Of a stretch of DNA of 64,000 nucleotides, positions 26,626 to 35,400 are shown piece after piece. The stretch spans positions 193,465 through 257,464 of the forward strand of contig CALODT010000004.1 in assembly GCA_942492205.1 (NCBI GenBank), read 5' to 3'. Within the stretch, counting starts at the first letter, position 1. Every line of letters begins with the position of its first letter. Source of the stretch: UBA1847 sp942492205. Its GTDB lineage: Bacteria > Pseudomonadota > Gammaproteobacteria > Steroidobacterales > Woeseiaceae. The notes beneath the pieces are model-generated. The model made no database searches. It worked only from the letters and a program-made list of their open reading frames with translations, and had not been told where the DNA came from. The position numbers and the translations under genes were made by a program.

Positions 26626-28676
26626 GCACCACGGCGCAAAACGCTGTTTCACCGGTAACGCGCGTGCGCATCGGCGTCGCGACGCACGTGACGCCGAAGT
26701 TCTCGCTGGTTGGCAACGAAGCACTGCAAGACCTCGTGCTGGCCGTCGATGAAAGCATCGAGTCGGGCGAGTTCAAGATCATCCTGGACTTTTCGTCGGT
26801 GCAGTCGATCGACAGCCTCGCACTGTCATGGCTGATGGACCTGCAGGATCGCCTTATAAAGATGGGCGGCTGGGTCAAGATTTCAGGTCACAACGGAATT
26901 GTCGCCGAGATCGCCGCGGTTACCGGCATTGCGGATTACATCGCGTTCCTCGACGGCGATGGCCAGAAAGAGCGCAAACCCGCCGATGACATCAGCTTCG
27001 GTCCCGGCTCACGACTCGGCGATATCCTCGTTGCACGCCAGCTGGTTACGCAGCAGAAGATCGACGAAGCGCTGAAACTCCAGGACAGGCTCGGCAAGCG
27101 CATGGGCCGTATCCTCATCGACAAGGGCTGGGTCGCCGAGAACGATGTGCTTCGCGCACTGAGCGAGCAGCTTGGCGTACCGTTCGTACGGCTGCGCCCC
27201 GGCTTGTATGACCCGGTCGTTTCCGCCGCCCTCGACACGGCCATCGCCCGACGTCTGTGCGTGCTGCCGCTGTTTCGCGTGCGCAGCGTGCTGTATCTCG
27301 CAACGGCCAAGCCCCAGGACATGCCGGCATTCGATGAGGTCAGTGAGCGCATGCAGTGCGAGGTGCGTCCGGTTCTCGCGAAAAAAGAAGACATCGAAAA
27401 AGCACTGAACGAGTCGCTCAACCTCGGTGACATGCAGTTCGACATGATGGGTGACGTCGACGAGGACTTCGAGGTCGTCGAGAACCTGCAGCTGGACGAC
27501 TACTCGACCATCGATGAAGTGGCCGCCGGCAGCCCGGTCGTTAACCTGGTCAACTCCATTATCCAGCGCGCCGTGCACGACGGCGCATCCGACATTCACC
27601 TGGAACCTTTTCGCACGCATTCGCGAATTCGCTTCCGCATAGATGGGCTGCTCTACGAGTTCACAGCGCCGCGGGTGGAGCTGCATCCTGCGCTGGTATC
27701 GCGACTCAAGGTCATGGCAAACCTCGACATCGCCGAGCGCCGCATGCCGCAGGACGGCCGCATCCAGGTGCATACGCAGGGTCGCTCCGTCGATCTGCGC
27801 TTCAGCTCACTGCCGGGTCTCTACGGCGAGAAGGTGGTACTGCGAATCCTGGACAAGAACCAGGCGATCCTCGATGTCAACAAGCTCAACATGTCAGTCA
27901 ACAACCTCCAAACGTTCAAAGGCCTGCTGGACGCCAACAACGGCCTGATCCTGGTCACGGGACCGACCGGCAGCGGCAAGACGACCAGCCTGTATGCCGC
28001 ACTGAATTACCTGAAGAGCATCGAAAAAAACCTCGTCACGATTGAAGACCCGGTCGAATACCAGCTCGACATCATTAATCAGAACGAAGTCCGGACAAAC
28101 ATCGGCCTGACGTTTGCGAAAATACTCAAGCATGTGCTGCGCCAGGACCCTGACATTGTCATGGTCGGCGAGATCCGCGAACGCGAAACTGCGGAAATCG
28201 CCGTGCAGGCAGCGCTAACCGGTCACCTTGTATTGTCGACCCTGCACACTAACGATGCGGTCGGCGCCGTCACGCGACTGATTGACATGGGTGTGGAGCC
28301 CTACCTGCTCTCATCCGCCCTGCTGGGCGTCGTTGGCCAACGGCTGGTACGAACCATCTGCCCGAATTGCAAATTCGATTTCCTCGCCCCCAGGGAAATC
28401 GTGGATCAGTACGGCTGGGAAGGCGAAGTGAAACTGGCGAAAGGCAAGGGCTGCGAACAGTGCTACGACTCCGGCCACAAGGGACGTAGCGGCATTCATG
28501 AGATTTTGAGAACCGACGCGGAGCTGCAGAAGCTGATTATTTCCAGCCCTAGCCGAGACGAGCTGAGCGACTACCTCGAACAACGCAACTTCCATAACCT
28601 GTTCAAAGACGGACTTGGACGGGTTCTCGAGCGGCACACAACCATCGAGGAAGTCGCGCGAGTAACGAGCATCTAG
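26622..28676 (+). CDS. STAS-domain fused PilB/GspE-type assembly ATPase
   Basis: This 684-residue protein has three parts. Residues 20-115 look like a STAS (anti-sigma-antagonist) domain: FKIILDFSSVQSIDSLALSW has the strand and Ser-Asp-Ser helix start of SpoIIAA-like folds. Residues 125-270 form an MshEN/T2SSE N-domain (LGDILVARQLVTQQKIDEAL). Residues 300-684 are the motor ATPase: Walker A GPTGSGKTT at 447-455, Asp box IEDPVEYQ, Walker B and HLVLSTLHTNDA, and a four-Cys zinc site (CPNC, CEQC). It powers assembly of a type IV pilus or type II-like pseudopilus. The N-terminal STAS fusion is not the usual architecture and suggests control by a phosphorylation-dependent partner. Confidence 0.9.
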   Translation: MSTTAQNAVSPVTRVRIGVATHVTPKFSLVGNEALQDLVLAVDESIESGEFKIILDFSSVQSIDSLALSWLMDLQDRLIKMGGWVKISGHNGIVAEIAAVTGIADYIAFLDGDGQKERKPADDISFGPGSRLGDILVARQLVTQQKIDEALKLQDRLGKRMGRILIDKGWVAENDVLRALSEQLGVPFVRLRPGLYDPVVSAALDTAIARRLCVLPLFRVRSVLYLATAKPQDMPAFDEVSERMQCEVRPVLAKKEDIEKALNESLNLGDMQFDMMGDVDEDFEVVENLQLDDYSTIDEVAAGSPVVNLVNSIIQRAVHDGASDIHLEPFRTHSRIRFRIDGLLYEFTAPRVELHPALVSRLKVMANLDIAERRMPQDGRIQVHTQGRSVDLRFSSLPGLYGEKVVLRILDKNQAILDVNKLNMSVNNLQTFKGLLDANNGLILVTGPTGSGKTTSLYAALNYLKSIEKNLVTIEDPVEYQLDIINQNEVRTNIGLTFAKILKHVLRQDPDIVMVGEIRERETAEIAVQAALTGHLVLSTLHTNDAVGAVTRLIDMGVEPYLLSSALLGVVGQRLVRTICPNCKFDFLAPREIVDQYGWEGEVKLAKGKGCEQCYDSGHKGRSGIHEILRTDAELQKLIISSPSRDELSDYLEQRNFHNLFKDGLGRVLERHTTIEEVARVTSI

Positions 28677-28680
28677 CGCC

Positions 28681-29808
28681 ATGGCCATTCAATTCGAAAC
28701 CGAACAGGTTGTCGCACCAACCAGCAAAAAGAAGTCTGTTGCGCTGCAATTGCCGAGCATCGGCGGCGGCAAGAAGGCCGGCGCGGCCGAACGCATGTTC
28801 TTCACGGAGCAGCTGGCGCTGTTGCTGGAGACCGGTGAGAGTCTTTACGGCGCGCTGACGACTATCGTCAAGCAAACCGAGAACAAGGACATGCGGGAGG
28901 CGGTTGAGAAAATCGCGCTCGACATTAGCGAGGGCAAGTCGTTTGCCGGCGCTCTGAAGGCACACGAAGCTATCTTTCCGTCGACCTACGTAAACCTCGT
29001 TGCCGCGAGCGAAAGCGGCGGCTTCATGCACGAAGTATTGCAGCAGCTGCTCAACATGGATGAGAAACGCGAGCAAATGCGCACGACCCTCGTCTCGGCC
29101 GCAACCTATCCGCTGTTCCTGATCACGTTCTCACTCGCTGTCGTCGTGTTTGTGCTGGCCGTCGTATTCCCGAAATTCGGCACGATGTTCGCGTCGATCT
29201 ACGATCAGCTGCCCGCGTCGACAAAAATACTGATGGCGGCGAGCAACGTGATTCGCGACTACTGGTATGCCCTGGCTGCAGGCCTGGCGATCGTATTTCT
29301 CGGCTTTCGACAATGGATGAATTCCGCAGCGGGCACCGCGCGGATCGATCACATGAAACTGCACGCGCCGGGCATACGCGACATCTTCACGCAGATTTAT
29401 CTCGTGCAGTCGCTGCAGGTCCTGAGCCTGTCGATCAACAATGGCGTTTCCGTGATGGAGAGTCTCGAGGCATGTCGCGACGTCGTCAAGAACTCCCTTT
29501 TTCGCAAGATGATTCAGAACGTCGAGGAATCGGTGCAGGCCGGCGCCGGTGTTGCGGCAGGACTCGAGGGCACGACGTTCCTCCCGGACCTGGCCAAGCA
29601 CATGATCGCAACCGGCGAACAAACCGGCAATCTCGGCAAGGTGGCCGGGCGCATCTGCGACTACTACGAAACCCAGCTCGGCAAGAAGCTCGACGCACTC
29701 TCCAAGCTGGCCGAGCCGGTCATGCTGCTCATCATGGGCGTCGTCGTCGGCGTACTCGTGAGCTCGCTGATCCTGCCGATCTTCAAGCTGTCGCGGGCCG
29801 TTTCCTGA
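28681..29808 (+). CDS. PilC/GspF inner-membrane platform protein
   Basis: This 375-residue protein has two T2SSF domains, each ending in membrane helices (about 145-165, 190-205 and 345-368). Motifs such as LALLLETGESLYGAL and the repeat VQSLQVLSLSINNGVSVMESL are typical. It transmits the motion of the ATPase to the growing filament. It starts 4 bases after the ATPase stop, as in pilus and secretion operons. Length is near the family norm of about 400. Confidence 0.92.
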   Translation: MAIQFETEQVVAPTSKKKSVALQLPSIGGGKKAGAAERMFFTEQLALLLETGESLYGALTTIVKQTENKDMREAVEKIALDISEGKSFAGALKAHEAIFPSTYVNLVAASESGGFMHEVLQQLLNMDEKREQMRTTLVSAATYPLFLITFSLAVVVFVLAVVFPKFGTMFASIYDQLPASTKILMAASNVIRDYWYALAAGLAIVFLGFRQWMNSAAGTARIDHMKLHAPGIRDIFTQIYLVQSLQVLSLSINNGVSVMESLEACRDVVKNSLFRKMIQNVEESVQAGAGVAAGLEGTTFLPDLAKHMIATGEQTGNLGKVAGRICDYYETQLGKKLDALSKLAEPVMLLIMGVVVGVLVSSLILPIFKLSRAVS

Positions 29809-29912
29809 CACGGAACCTCGAAAAAATGCGATCCGATCGCTAAAGAAACGAGCGATGCCGCCGACAACTACCTCAGTAGCGGACATTCGATTAGCACACA
29901 GGAGATAAGTCT

Positions 29913-30431
29913 ATGATTTCGCTAAGAAGTTTACGAAGCCAGGAAGGCTTCACGTTGGTGGAATTGTTGATTGTCGTCATCATTCTGGCGATCCTCGCGG
30001 CCATTATCGTGCCGCAGTTCTCGGCCGCCACGGACGACGCCAAGCAGTCAGCCTACGACACCAACATCGCGAATATCCGCTCGGCTATCGACCTGTATCG
30101 GCAACAGCACGACGCCTACCCGGGCGCCGTAGCCTCATCCGGAGCGACCTGCGTAAACGGTACCGCCGTGACTGGTGCCGTCGGCGAAGCGGCGTTCATC
30201 GCGCAGCTCAAGAACTACACGAACTCGGCGGGCCTCGCTTGCACCGGTTTCGATCCTAACCAGTTCAAGTACGGGCCGTATTTGAAAGACGACCTGCCGG
30301 TGAATCCGCTGGGCAGCCCTGGTGTCAACACGGTGACCGTGGTTACGACTGGCGTACTTGGCCTCGCGACCGGCGGTACGGAAGGCTGGCGTTTCGACTC
30401 GGTGACCGGCGAGTTCATCGGCGACGAGTAG
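29913..30431 (+). CDS. Major pseudopilin, GspG/PilA-like
   Basis: This 172-residue prepilin has the class III signature: a short basic leader, then G-FTLVELLIVVIILAILAAI with Glu at +5 after the cleavage Gly. The body is of the GspG type (DDAKQSAYDTNIANIRSAIDLY, then GTEGWRF). Its position directly after the ATPase and platform genes and its strong ribosome binding site (AGGAGATAAG) fit the main filament subunit. It is followed by a hairpin ending in a T-run, which may lower transcription into the minor pilin genes. Confidence 0.9.
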   Translation: MISLRSLRSQEGFTLVELLIVVIILAILAAIIVPQFSAATDDAKQSAYDTNIANIRSAIDLYRQQHDAYPGAVASSGATCVNGTAVTGAVGEAAFIAQLKNYTNSAGLACTGFDPNQFKYGPYLKDDLPVNPLGSPGVNTVTVVTTGVLGLATGGTEGWRFDSVTGEFIGDE

Positions 30432-30445
30432 CCCGAAGCAACAAT

Positions 30446-30495
30446 GGGGACATTCCTGATTTAGCGTACTAGTACATTAAATCAGGAATGTCCCC
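30446..30495. repeat. GGGGACATTC-type hairpin with terminator-like tail
   Basis: Two perfect 18-base arms (30446-30463, 30478-30495) enclose a 14-base loop that is itself partly palindromic (GTACTAGTAC). The outer end of the stem is GGGGACATTC, the same as in the two hairpins flanking the RAYT gene at 37.6-38.3 kb. A T-run follows directly, so on the plus strand it can also act as an intrinsic terminator after the major pseudopilin gene. Confidence 0.85.
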
Positions 30496-30515
30496 TTTTT
30501 CGTGGAGATGGTGCG

Positions 30516-31061
30516 ATGAGGGTGAGAACACAGCGAGGCTACACGCTGGTCGAGCTCGTTATCGTCGTCAGCACCATCGCACTGATCGCTGCTATCGCCG
30601 TTCCGGCAACGACGTCGAACGGTGCCAACAAGCAGCTTGAGGTGGCAGCAAAGGAATTCGCAGCCGCCATGCGTTTTGCCCGCAGTGAATCGCTACGTAC
30701 GGGTAAGCCCCATGGATTCCAGCAGACGGTTAGTCAGAAACGCATCCGTGTGTTCAGCCTGGACGAGAGCACAAGTCCGCCGATGCTGGTCCATGACATC
30801 TACCATCCCGTCGACAAGCAACTCTACGACATCGAACTGGACTTGCAGTCAGCTGCGGCTGCTGACTCCGTGAGTCACAACGCCGTTTTTCGTGGCACCT
30901 GCAACGAGAATGCCAACGCTTACTTCGATGCCAATGGCACGCCGTGGTGTACGGATCCGTCAAATGTCCTGCTGGAATCGTTCGAGGTCCAGCTTGATCT
31001 GGCAGGTGCCCGCCGGACGGTAACGGTCGACGGAATCACCGGCAGGGTAACCGTTCAATGA
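30516..31061 (+). CDS. Minor pseudopilin, GspH/FimT-like
   Basis: This 181-residue protein has a prepilin leader and helix (RGYTLVELVIVVSTIALIAAI) and a GspH/FimT body (EFAAAMRFARSESLRTGKPHGF). The class is known for initiating the filament tip complex. Its stop overlaps the start of the next minor pilin gene (ATGA), indicating coupled translation. It lies 20 bases after the hairpin. Confidence 0.88.
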   Translation: MRVRTQRGYTLVELVIVVSTIALIAAIAVPATTSNGANKQLEVAAKEFAAAMRFARSESLRTGKPHGFQQTVSQKRIRVFSLDESTSPPMLVHDIYHPVDKQLYDIELDLQSAAAADSVSHNAVFRGTCNENANAYFDANGTPWCTDPSNVLLESFEVQLDLAGARRTVTVDGITGRVTVQ

Positions 31062-31486
31062 TGATCAGGAAGCAGCAGGCAGGTCTCACGCTGGTCGAAG
31101 TACTCGTCGCCGTGATGCTGTTGTTGATCATCCTGGTCCCCGCGATGGAAGCGATTCGCACCAGCGTGACCGGCGCGGCGGTTCACAGCGAACTCGCCTC
31201 CAGCCAATTTCGGCTGACATCCCGGATGGAGGAGCTGCTGGCAGAACCGTTTGGCGATCTCGAGGCTGCCGCAATTGCCGTCGGCAGCGCCAGCGTTGCA
31301 AGCAGTTACTCGGAAGCTGCCGGTCCGCCGGGCCGGCTGATCGTTTATCTCTCGCCGTATGACGGCGACAACGCTGATCTTGACAAAGATCCGTTTACCG
31401 GCACCGATCCCGGCCTGCTGTGGATCGAGGTCGAGGCCGAAGGCACGGTCCATCGCCTGCGAACTGTAAGGGCAGAGGGTTACTGA
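31058..31486 (+). CDS. Minor pseudopilin, GspI/PilV-like
   Basis: This 142-residue protein has the pilin N-terminus AGLTLVEVLVAVMLLLIIL after a short leader and a short C-terminal beta domain. By position (between the H-like and J-like genes) and the EVLVA pattern it fits GspI/PilV. The next gene starts two bases after its stop. In the body, DNADLDKDPFTGTD is an acidic loop resembling a calcium site, in line with the acidic repeats of the following gene. Confidence 0.85.
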   Translation: MMIRKQQAGLTLVEVLVAVMLLLIILVPAMEAIRTSVTGAAVHSELASSQFRLTSRMEELLAEPFGDLEAAAIAVGSASVASSYSEAAGPPGRLIVYLSPYDGDNADLDKDPFTGTDPGLLWIEVEAEGTVHRLRTVRAEGY

Positions 31487-31488
31487 TC

Positions 31489-32463
31489 GTGCACGGCCGA
31501 CCTCAACAGAGCGCGTTCACGCTCATCGAGTTGCTCATCGCCATCGCACTGGCTGCGCTAATCCTGGTTTCGCTCACCGGTCTGGTGAAGAACGCGCTCG
31601 GCAACGATGCGCTTGTGCAGGAACAGAACCAGTTGACTCGTGATGCGCGCTTTGCGATGGATCGCATGTCGCGCGCGATTTCCGACACCCGGTATTTGAT
31701 CCTCCCGATGCCCGACAAGCCCGATACCGATTGGCGCGAAAACGTGCGGGAGGAAACCGTGCCTGCCTCGCCACCGGAAGGCAGCAGCTCCAAAGCAACC
31801 GCCGTGCTTGCGCTCAGTTTGAGCATCGACGTTGACCTGGATGCCGACGGCTTTCCGGATGCTGACAACGACCGTGACGGGCGCATTGATGAAGACTATC
31901 CAGCCGATATCGCATACGACTTCGACCCGGGGATTCACCTTATCGATGACGGCGGTGACGGCTTTGTCGATGAGGGCTTCTCGGATGCGGATGATGACGA
32001 ACGATTGAACAGCGGTGATGAGGACCCCATCAACGGCGTCGACGACGATGGTGATGGTGTTGTCGACGAAGATCCCGGTGCCGATATGAACGGCGATGGC
32101 GCACCGGGCATCGCGGGCGTCGACGATGACGCTGACGGACAGATCGACGAAGGCGATGCGAACGACGACGACGAAGACGGTCTGGTGGACGAGGACTGGC
32201 TTGATGCCGTTGTGTTCTACCTGCAAGGCGACGCACTGATCGAACGTCACCCGGTACCCTGGGATGAATCCGCCAACGGGTTTATCAGCGGTCGCGACTA
32301 TATCGAAACTGTTATCGCGGAAAACGTCACGTTGTTCCGCGTTGAGCGACCAGTCCCAGGCTCTCCGAACGAGCAACTGGTCAGTCTGACGCTCGAACTG
32401 ACGGGCCCATCCGGCCAAACAGTAAGCCTGGACGCACGGGTCCGCGTCGGGGGTGCGCTGTGA
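31489..32463 (+). CDS. Minor pilin (GspJ/PilW-like) with an acidic Asp-repeat insertion
   Basis: I take the GTG at 31489 as start (ribosome binding site AGAGGGT); it gives 324 residues starting VHGRPQQSAFTLIELL. After the pilin helix and alpha domain, residues about 113-240 carry six or more copies of short DxDxDG-type loops (DLDADGFPDADNDRDG, VDDDGDGVVDEDP, MNGDGAPG, VDDDADGQIDEGD, NDDDEDGLVDED). Such loops bind calcium in thrombospondin type 3 repeats and dockerins. The C-terminal part returns to a pilin-like beta domain. Ordinary GspJ/PilW proteins have about 200 residues. I infer a calcium-stiffened minor pilin supporting the giant tip protein encoded next, whose start overlaps its stop (GTGA). 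Confidence 0.87.
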   Translation: MHGRPQQSAFTLIELLIAIALAALILVSLTGLVKNALGNDALVQEQNQLTRDARFAMDRMSRAISDTRYLILPMPDKPDTDWRENVREETVPASPPEGSSSKATAVLALSLSIDVDLDADGFPDADNDRDGRIDEDYPADIAYDFDPGIHLIDDGGDGFVDEGFSDADDDERLNSGDEDPINGVDDDGDGVVDEDPGADMNGDGAPGIAGVDDDADGQIDEGDANDDDEDGLVDEDWLDAVVFYLQGDALIERHPVPWDESANGFISGRDYIETVIAENVTLFRVERPVPGSPNEQLVSLTLELTGPSGQTVSLDARVRVGGAL

Positions 32464-35400
32464 CTTTCCTGAGCAAACAGGGACAGTCCCCTGCGGGGAC
32501 CGTCCCGGCACCAAACACTACAGTCCCGGTCCGGAGGGGACCGTCCCCAAAGGGGACTGTCCCGGCACCAAGACGAACAGTCCCGCTACGCAAGTCCCAA
32601 CGCGGCTACCTGCTCGTCACGGTAATCATCACGCTATTCCTGTTGGCGTCTATCGCCGTGCTTCTCTCACACGATTCCGCAAATAGCGCCAACACCTCGA
32701 ACAGGGAACTCGAATCAGCCCGAGCCGACTACGTCGTGGCGGCAGGACTGCAAAACGCGCTGTGGCGCCTGCAGAACAACGCCTGCATGGGTGACATCAC
32801 TATCCCGGACACAGCGCTTGGCAATGACACCTACTCGGCGACGATTACAGGGGCTGCCGCCGGAACCCTCTATCAACTCGCTGCCGACCAGGATGCCTGG
32901 ATACGCAACGATGATGTGACAATGAACAACGGCACCGCAGCCGAGCAGCATATCCGCTTCGAGGGCGGAAATATCGAGCACGCGCTAACCCGTTTTGACC
33001 TGTCCTCACTGCCGAAGGACGCGCAGATCAACTCGGCGGTTGCCTGGTTCTATGTTTCAACGGGCGGTGCCAGTGGCGGCATACATCCCGAGGGTCCACT
33101 GACCGTCCACAACGTAACGGCAGACTGGATCGAAGACAAAGCTACCTGGGAGAACATGGGTGTTAACTACGAGCAATCGATACTGGCCGGTATACCGGCC
33201 CAGGACCAGAGCGGCGTCTGGGTCAGCTTTAATCTGACAGGCCAGGTCCAGGCGTGGGTCAATGGCCAGCCCAACTACGGCATCCTGATGGCATCGACTG
33301 CCGAAGGTGTGCACGGCAAGTACGCCAGTAAAGAGGACGGCAGCAATCCGCCCCGCCTCGAGGTTGTCGTTGGCAGCGGTCCGGCGTCGCCGGTTACCAT
33401 CGAGGCGAATGGCACGCTCAATAACGGTGTCACGCGAACTCTCAAGCACCCCTTGACGGCTGCATCTCAGCCACCTGTTGCCTACACCTTCCGCCCGGAT
33501 ACGGCGGAGAGCGAAGATGCCGAAATCTGGGATCAGGAACCAAACACCAACTACGGCGATGAGGCCGAAACCTGGGTTTCGTCGGCCAGTAACGATACGA
33601 CCCGCACACTGCTGCGCTTCAACATGGGTTCTATACCGACGGGCGCGAGAATTCTCGGAGCGACCCTGTCTTTGTATCGCCAAAGCGGCTCGGGTGCCGA
33701 CCAGCCGGTATCGGCACATCGCATCACTAACTCGTGGAGCGAAGATGCGGTGACCTGGAATCGGCGCAACGTTGGCACGAACTGGGACACCGGCGGCGGT
33801 GATTTCGACAAGACGGCGATTGCAACAACTCCTGTCGGCCCGGCAAACAACCGCTACGAGTGGGACATCACAACGCTTGCACAAAGTTGGGTTGACGGCA
33901 GCTACCCAAATTATGGCGTCGCGCTCGCCGCCGGAATCGGCGGAATGCCCGGCGAGCGATTTTATACGAGCGACCAGGCAGATCCCGAAAAACGACCCGG
34001 TCTTAGTGTGACCTACGCCTGCGAGTGTGGCAGCCCCTGCATGGCGCCGCAGGGCTCGGGCAAGGTGCTGATGGTGGTTATCAACCCGACGACGCTGGTG
34101 CCCGCGGATGCCCTCAAGAAGACGTTGTTCGAGTCCTGGGGCTATACCGTGAACGTCATCAGCGAAAGCGCTAACGCAGCGGATTTCGCGTCAACCGCCG
34201 CGAACAACGACGTGGTGTTTATCTCCGAGACAGTGAATTCAAATCAGGTTGGCAATAAACTTGCCAACCTTGCTGTTGGCGTAGTCACCCAGGACGGCGC
34301 GTTCAATAGTGACCTGGGAATCGCCGACGGCAGCGCCTGGCCAGTAAGCGCGGCGATTAATCTCACAGACACCAGCCACTACATCACCAGCCCGTTCAAA
34401 GCCGGCCCGCTGGATATCTACTCAGAACACATGGAACAACTCACGGTCTCGGGCGGCGAAGCCGCTGGGCTGCAGACACTTGCGGACACTGGCGGTGCCG
34501 GTGCGCTGGTGGCGCTGAATAAAGGGGCTACGCTACTGGGCGGCGGCACGGCCGCGGGCCCCCGGGTAGTGGTGCCGCTGGGCAGACTGAACAACTTCAA
34601 CTGGAACTACCTTAACAACAACGGTCAGCTGATCCTGCAACGCGCACTCGCCTGGGGTAGTGGGGTTGGCAAGACATACGCCGGCAACCTGCTCATGGTC
34701 GTCGTAGATCCGTCAAGCCTGACCACCCAGGAGCAGGCGAAGAGGACCTTGATCGAGTCGTGGGGCTTCACGGTCAATTTGATCGATGAATCAGATGGCC
34801 AGTCGGAATTTGACGCGTACCTGACGAATAGTGACGTTGTCTTCGTTACCGAAGATGTTACGGCCAGCAACATCGGCAATAAGCTCAGCAACGCGACAAT
34901 TGGTGTCGTAATCGAAGAAGACAACCTGGCGGATGAACTCGGTTTTAGCAGCGGCATCAACTGGGACTCCGGCACGAACTTCGATATCGACAACTCGCAC
35001 TACATTACATCGACACTGCCCAGTGGCGACGTAGCGCTCCTGTCGAGCTTCGAATCACTGGCAACGCTGACAGGAAGCACGGCGCCAGGCATTCAGGTGC
35101 TCGGTTATCACGACGGCTTGCCCAGTCTGGCCGCTCTGGAAAGCGGGGCTTCGCTCGCTGGCGGGGGAAGTGCGACGGGCCGCCGCGTGATTCTTCCCTG
35201 GGGCGGCAGCAACATGGACGTCGCCTACTTAAACGCAGATGGCCTGTCTGTCTTTAAGCGATCGCTTGAATGGGGCGCTGGTGCAGGCGGTACGGCACCG
35301 CAACAGCAAGTGCTGCTGGTGGTGGTCGATCCGGCTAGTCTCACCGCTCAGGATGCCTCGAAGCAGGCGTTGATGGAATCCTGGGGCTACACAGTTACCC

